Origin: JACOVP01 sp035289145
Lineage (GTDB): Archaea > Nanobdellota > Nanobdellia > SCGC-AAA011-G17 > UBA489
NCBI GenBank assembly: GCA_035289145.1
Contig: DATDXZ010000035.1
Location: 1 to 22,600 of the forward strand
Direction of reading: 5' to 3'
Length of the DNA stretch: 22,600 nucleotides
Every line of letters starts with the position of its first letter. The first letter of the stretch is position 1. A program made the position numbers and the translations under genes. The notes below the pieces were generated by a model. It ran no database searches. It saw only the letters and a list, made by a program, of their open reading frames with translations, and was not told the DNA's origin. Shown piece by piece: positions 22,465 to 22,600 of this stretch.

Positions 22465-22537
22465 ACCTCCTCCCCGGCCTAAAGGCCCGACCTTCGGTCG
22501 GCTCCTCCGCTTCGCTACGGAGCGGGGCTTCTGAGGT
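22465..22537 (-). mobile_element. Structured end of an IS200/IS605-type element (right end / omega-RNA-like)
   Basis: This GC-rich patch contrasts with the AT-rich surroundings. Read on the minus strand it has AGAAGCCCCG... at one side and ...GGGGAGGAGGTCAC at the other, the flanks I associate with IS200/IS605 right ends next to tnpB. The outer arms pair (ACCTC 22465-22469 with GAGGT 22533-22537; CCCC 22472-22475 with GGGG 22524-22527). Inside are three perfect stem-loops instead of the usual one: GGCCT/AGGCC (22476-22487), CCGACC/GGTCGG (22487-22501 or so) and CTCCG/CGGAG (22505-22522). The structure may be the end of a transposon, its guide RNA scaffold or a non-autonomous derivative. Confidence 0.5.
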
Positions 22538-22600
22538 GAACCTGGGCTAGATGATGCATTTCTTGTTCTCGTACATAGCGCAAAGTCGTCGGTAAGTCTG
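22515..22600 (-). CDS. Possible C-terminal tail of a TnpB-like protein (runs off right edge)
   Basis: The minus-strand frame from the edge to a TAG at 22515 reads DLPTTLRYVREQEMHHLAQV and then HLRSPAP. The closing RSP lies exactly where TnpB proteins often end in an ARSP- or AGSP-like tail encoded by the AGAAGCCCC of the element end. Only 27 codons are visible and the two other frames are also partly open, so this is a weak call based mainly on position relative to the structured end. Confidence 0.3.
   Translation of the reverse strand, partial: DLPTTLRYVREQEMHHLAQVHLRSPAP

Noticed and set aside
22465..22537. tRNA-like cloverleaf
   Set aside because: Three inner hairpins and a closing stem recall a tRNA, but arm lengths, the T-loop GTTC and the CCA-adjacent acceptor pairing do not fit, and the flanks match IS605 ends better.
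1..22600. CRISPR array, rRNA or tRNA genes
   Set aside because: I saw no regularly spaced repeats beyond the two-copy repeat at 22393-22438 and no rRNA or tRNA signature on either strand.

Overview
The window looks archaeal, probably a DPANN-type lineage such as Woesearchaeota (inference). The main evidence is promoter layout. Almost every transcription unit has an AT-only TATA-like box (TTTAAA or TTTATAAA type) ending about 21-24 bases before the ATG and no Shine-Dalgarno sequence, as in leaderless archaeal genes. Genes are densely packed and often overlap by ATGA. The products also fit: dolichol-phosphate-mannose-type synthases, membrane GT-C transferases, an AbrB-like small protein and zinc ribbons.

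The whole window is a cell-surface glycan (N-glycan, S-layer or exopolysaccharide type) locus. Bases 1-5600 carry the start of an alpha/alpha-toroid protein that runs off the left edge, a GT4 glycosyltransferase, GDP-mannose 4,6-dehydratase, a GT39-like membrane transferase overlapping a dolichol-phosphate mannose synthase, and a SAM methyltransferase. Bases 5650-7112 hold a small DUF4346-like protein and an SDR epimerase. Bases 7113-10742 are a strikingly AT-rich three-gene block: a polyprenyl-phosphate sugar synthase-like GT2, a GalE-like SDR and a large GT-C-like membrane protein. Bases 10751-13968 form a + strand operon: SDR, multi-spanning membrane protein, PAP2 phosphatase and zinc ribbon.

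Convergent to that operon, bases 13974-20156 carry minus-strand genes. These are a UbiA-family prenyltransferase of the decaprenyl-phosphate phosphoribosyltransferase type, a B12-binding radical SAM enzyme separated from it by one base, a second alpha/alpha toroid (a paralogue of the one at the left edge), a GT2 and a Wzx-like flippase. Bases 20201-21979 hold a methyltransferase and a GT4 transferase on the + strand. Together these supply nucleotide sugars (GMD, SDRs), lipid-linked sugar donors (DPMS-like genes, UbiA plus PAP2), cytoplasmic glycosyl transfer (GT4, GT2), flipping and extracytoplasmic transfer (GT-C). A methyltransferase and a radical SAM enzyme may tailor the product.

The right end (22000-22600) differs. 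It holds a 53-residue AbrB-like gene, a decayed reading frame convergent to it, a pair of 20-base direct repeats that include a promoter-like box but lead to no intact gene, and a GC-rich multi-hairpin element. That element matches the right end of an IS200/IS605 element with the tail of a TnpB-like frame. The most interesting leads are a possible lipid-linked pentose pathway tied to a B12 radical SAM enzyme, the paralogous toroid pair, a single TATA box shared by two divergent leaderless genes, and the structured element at the right edge.
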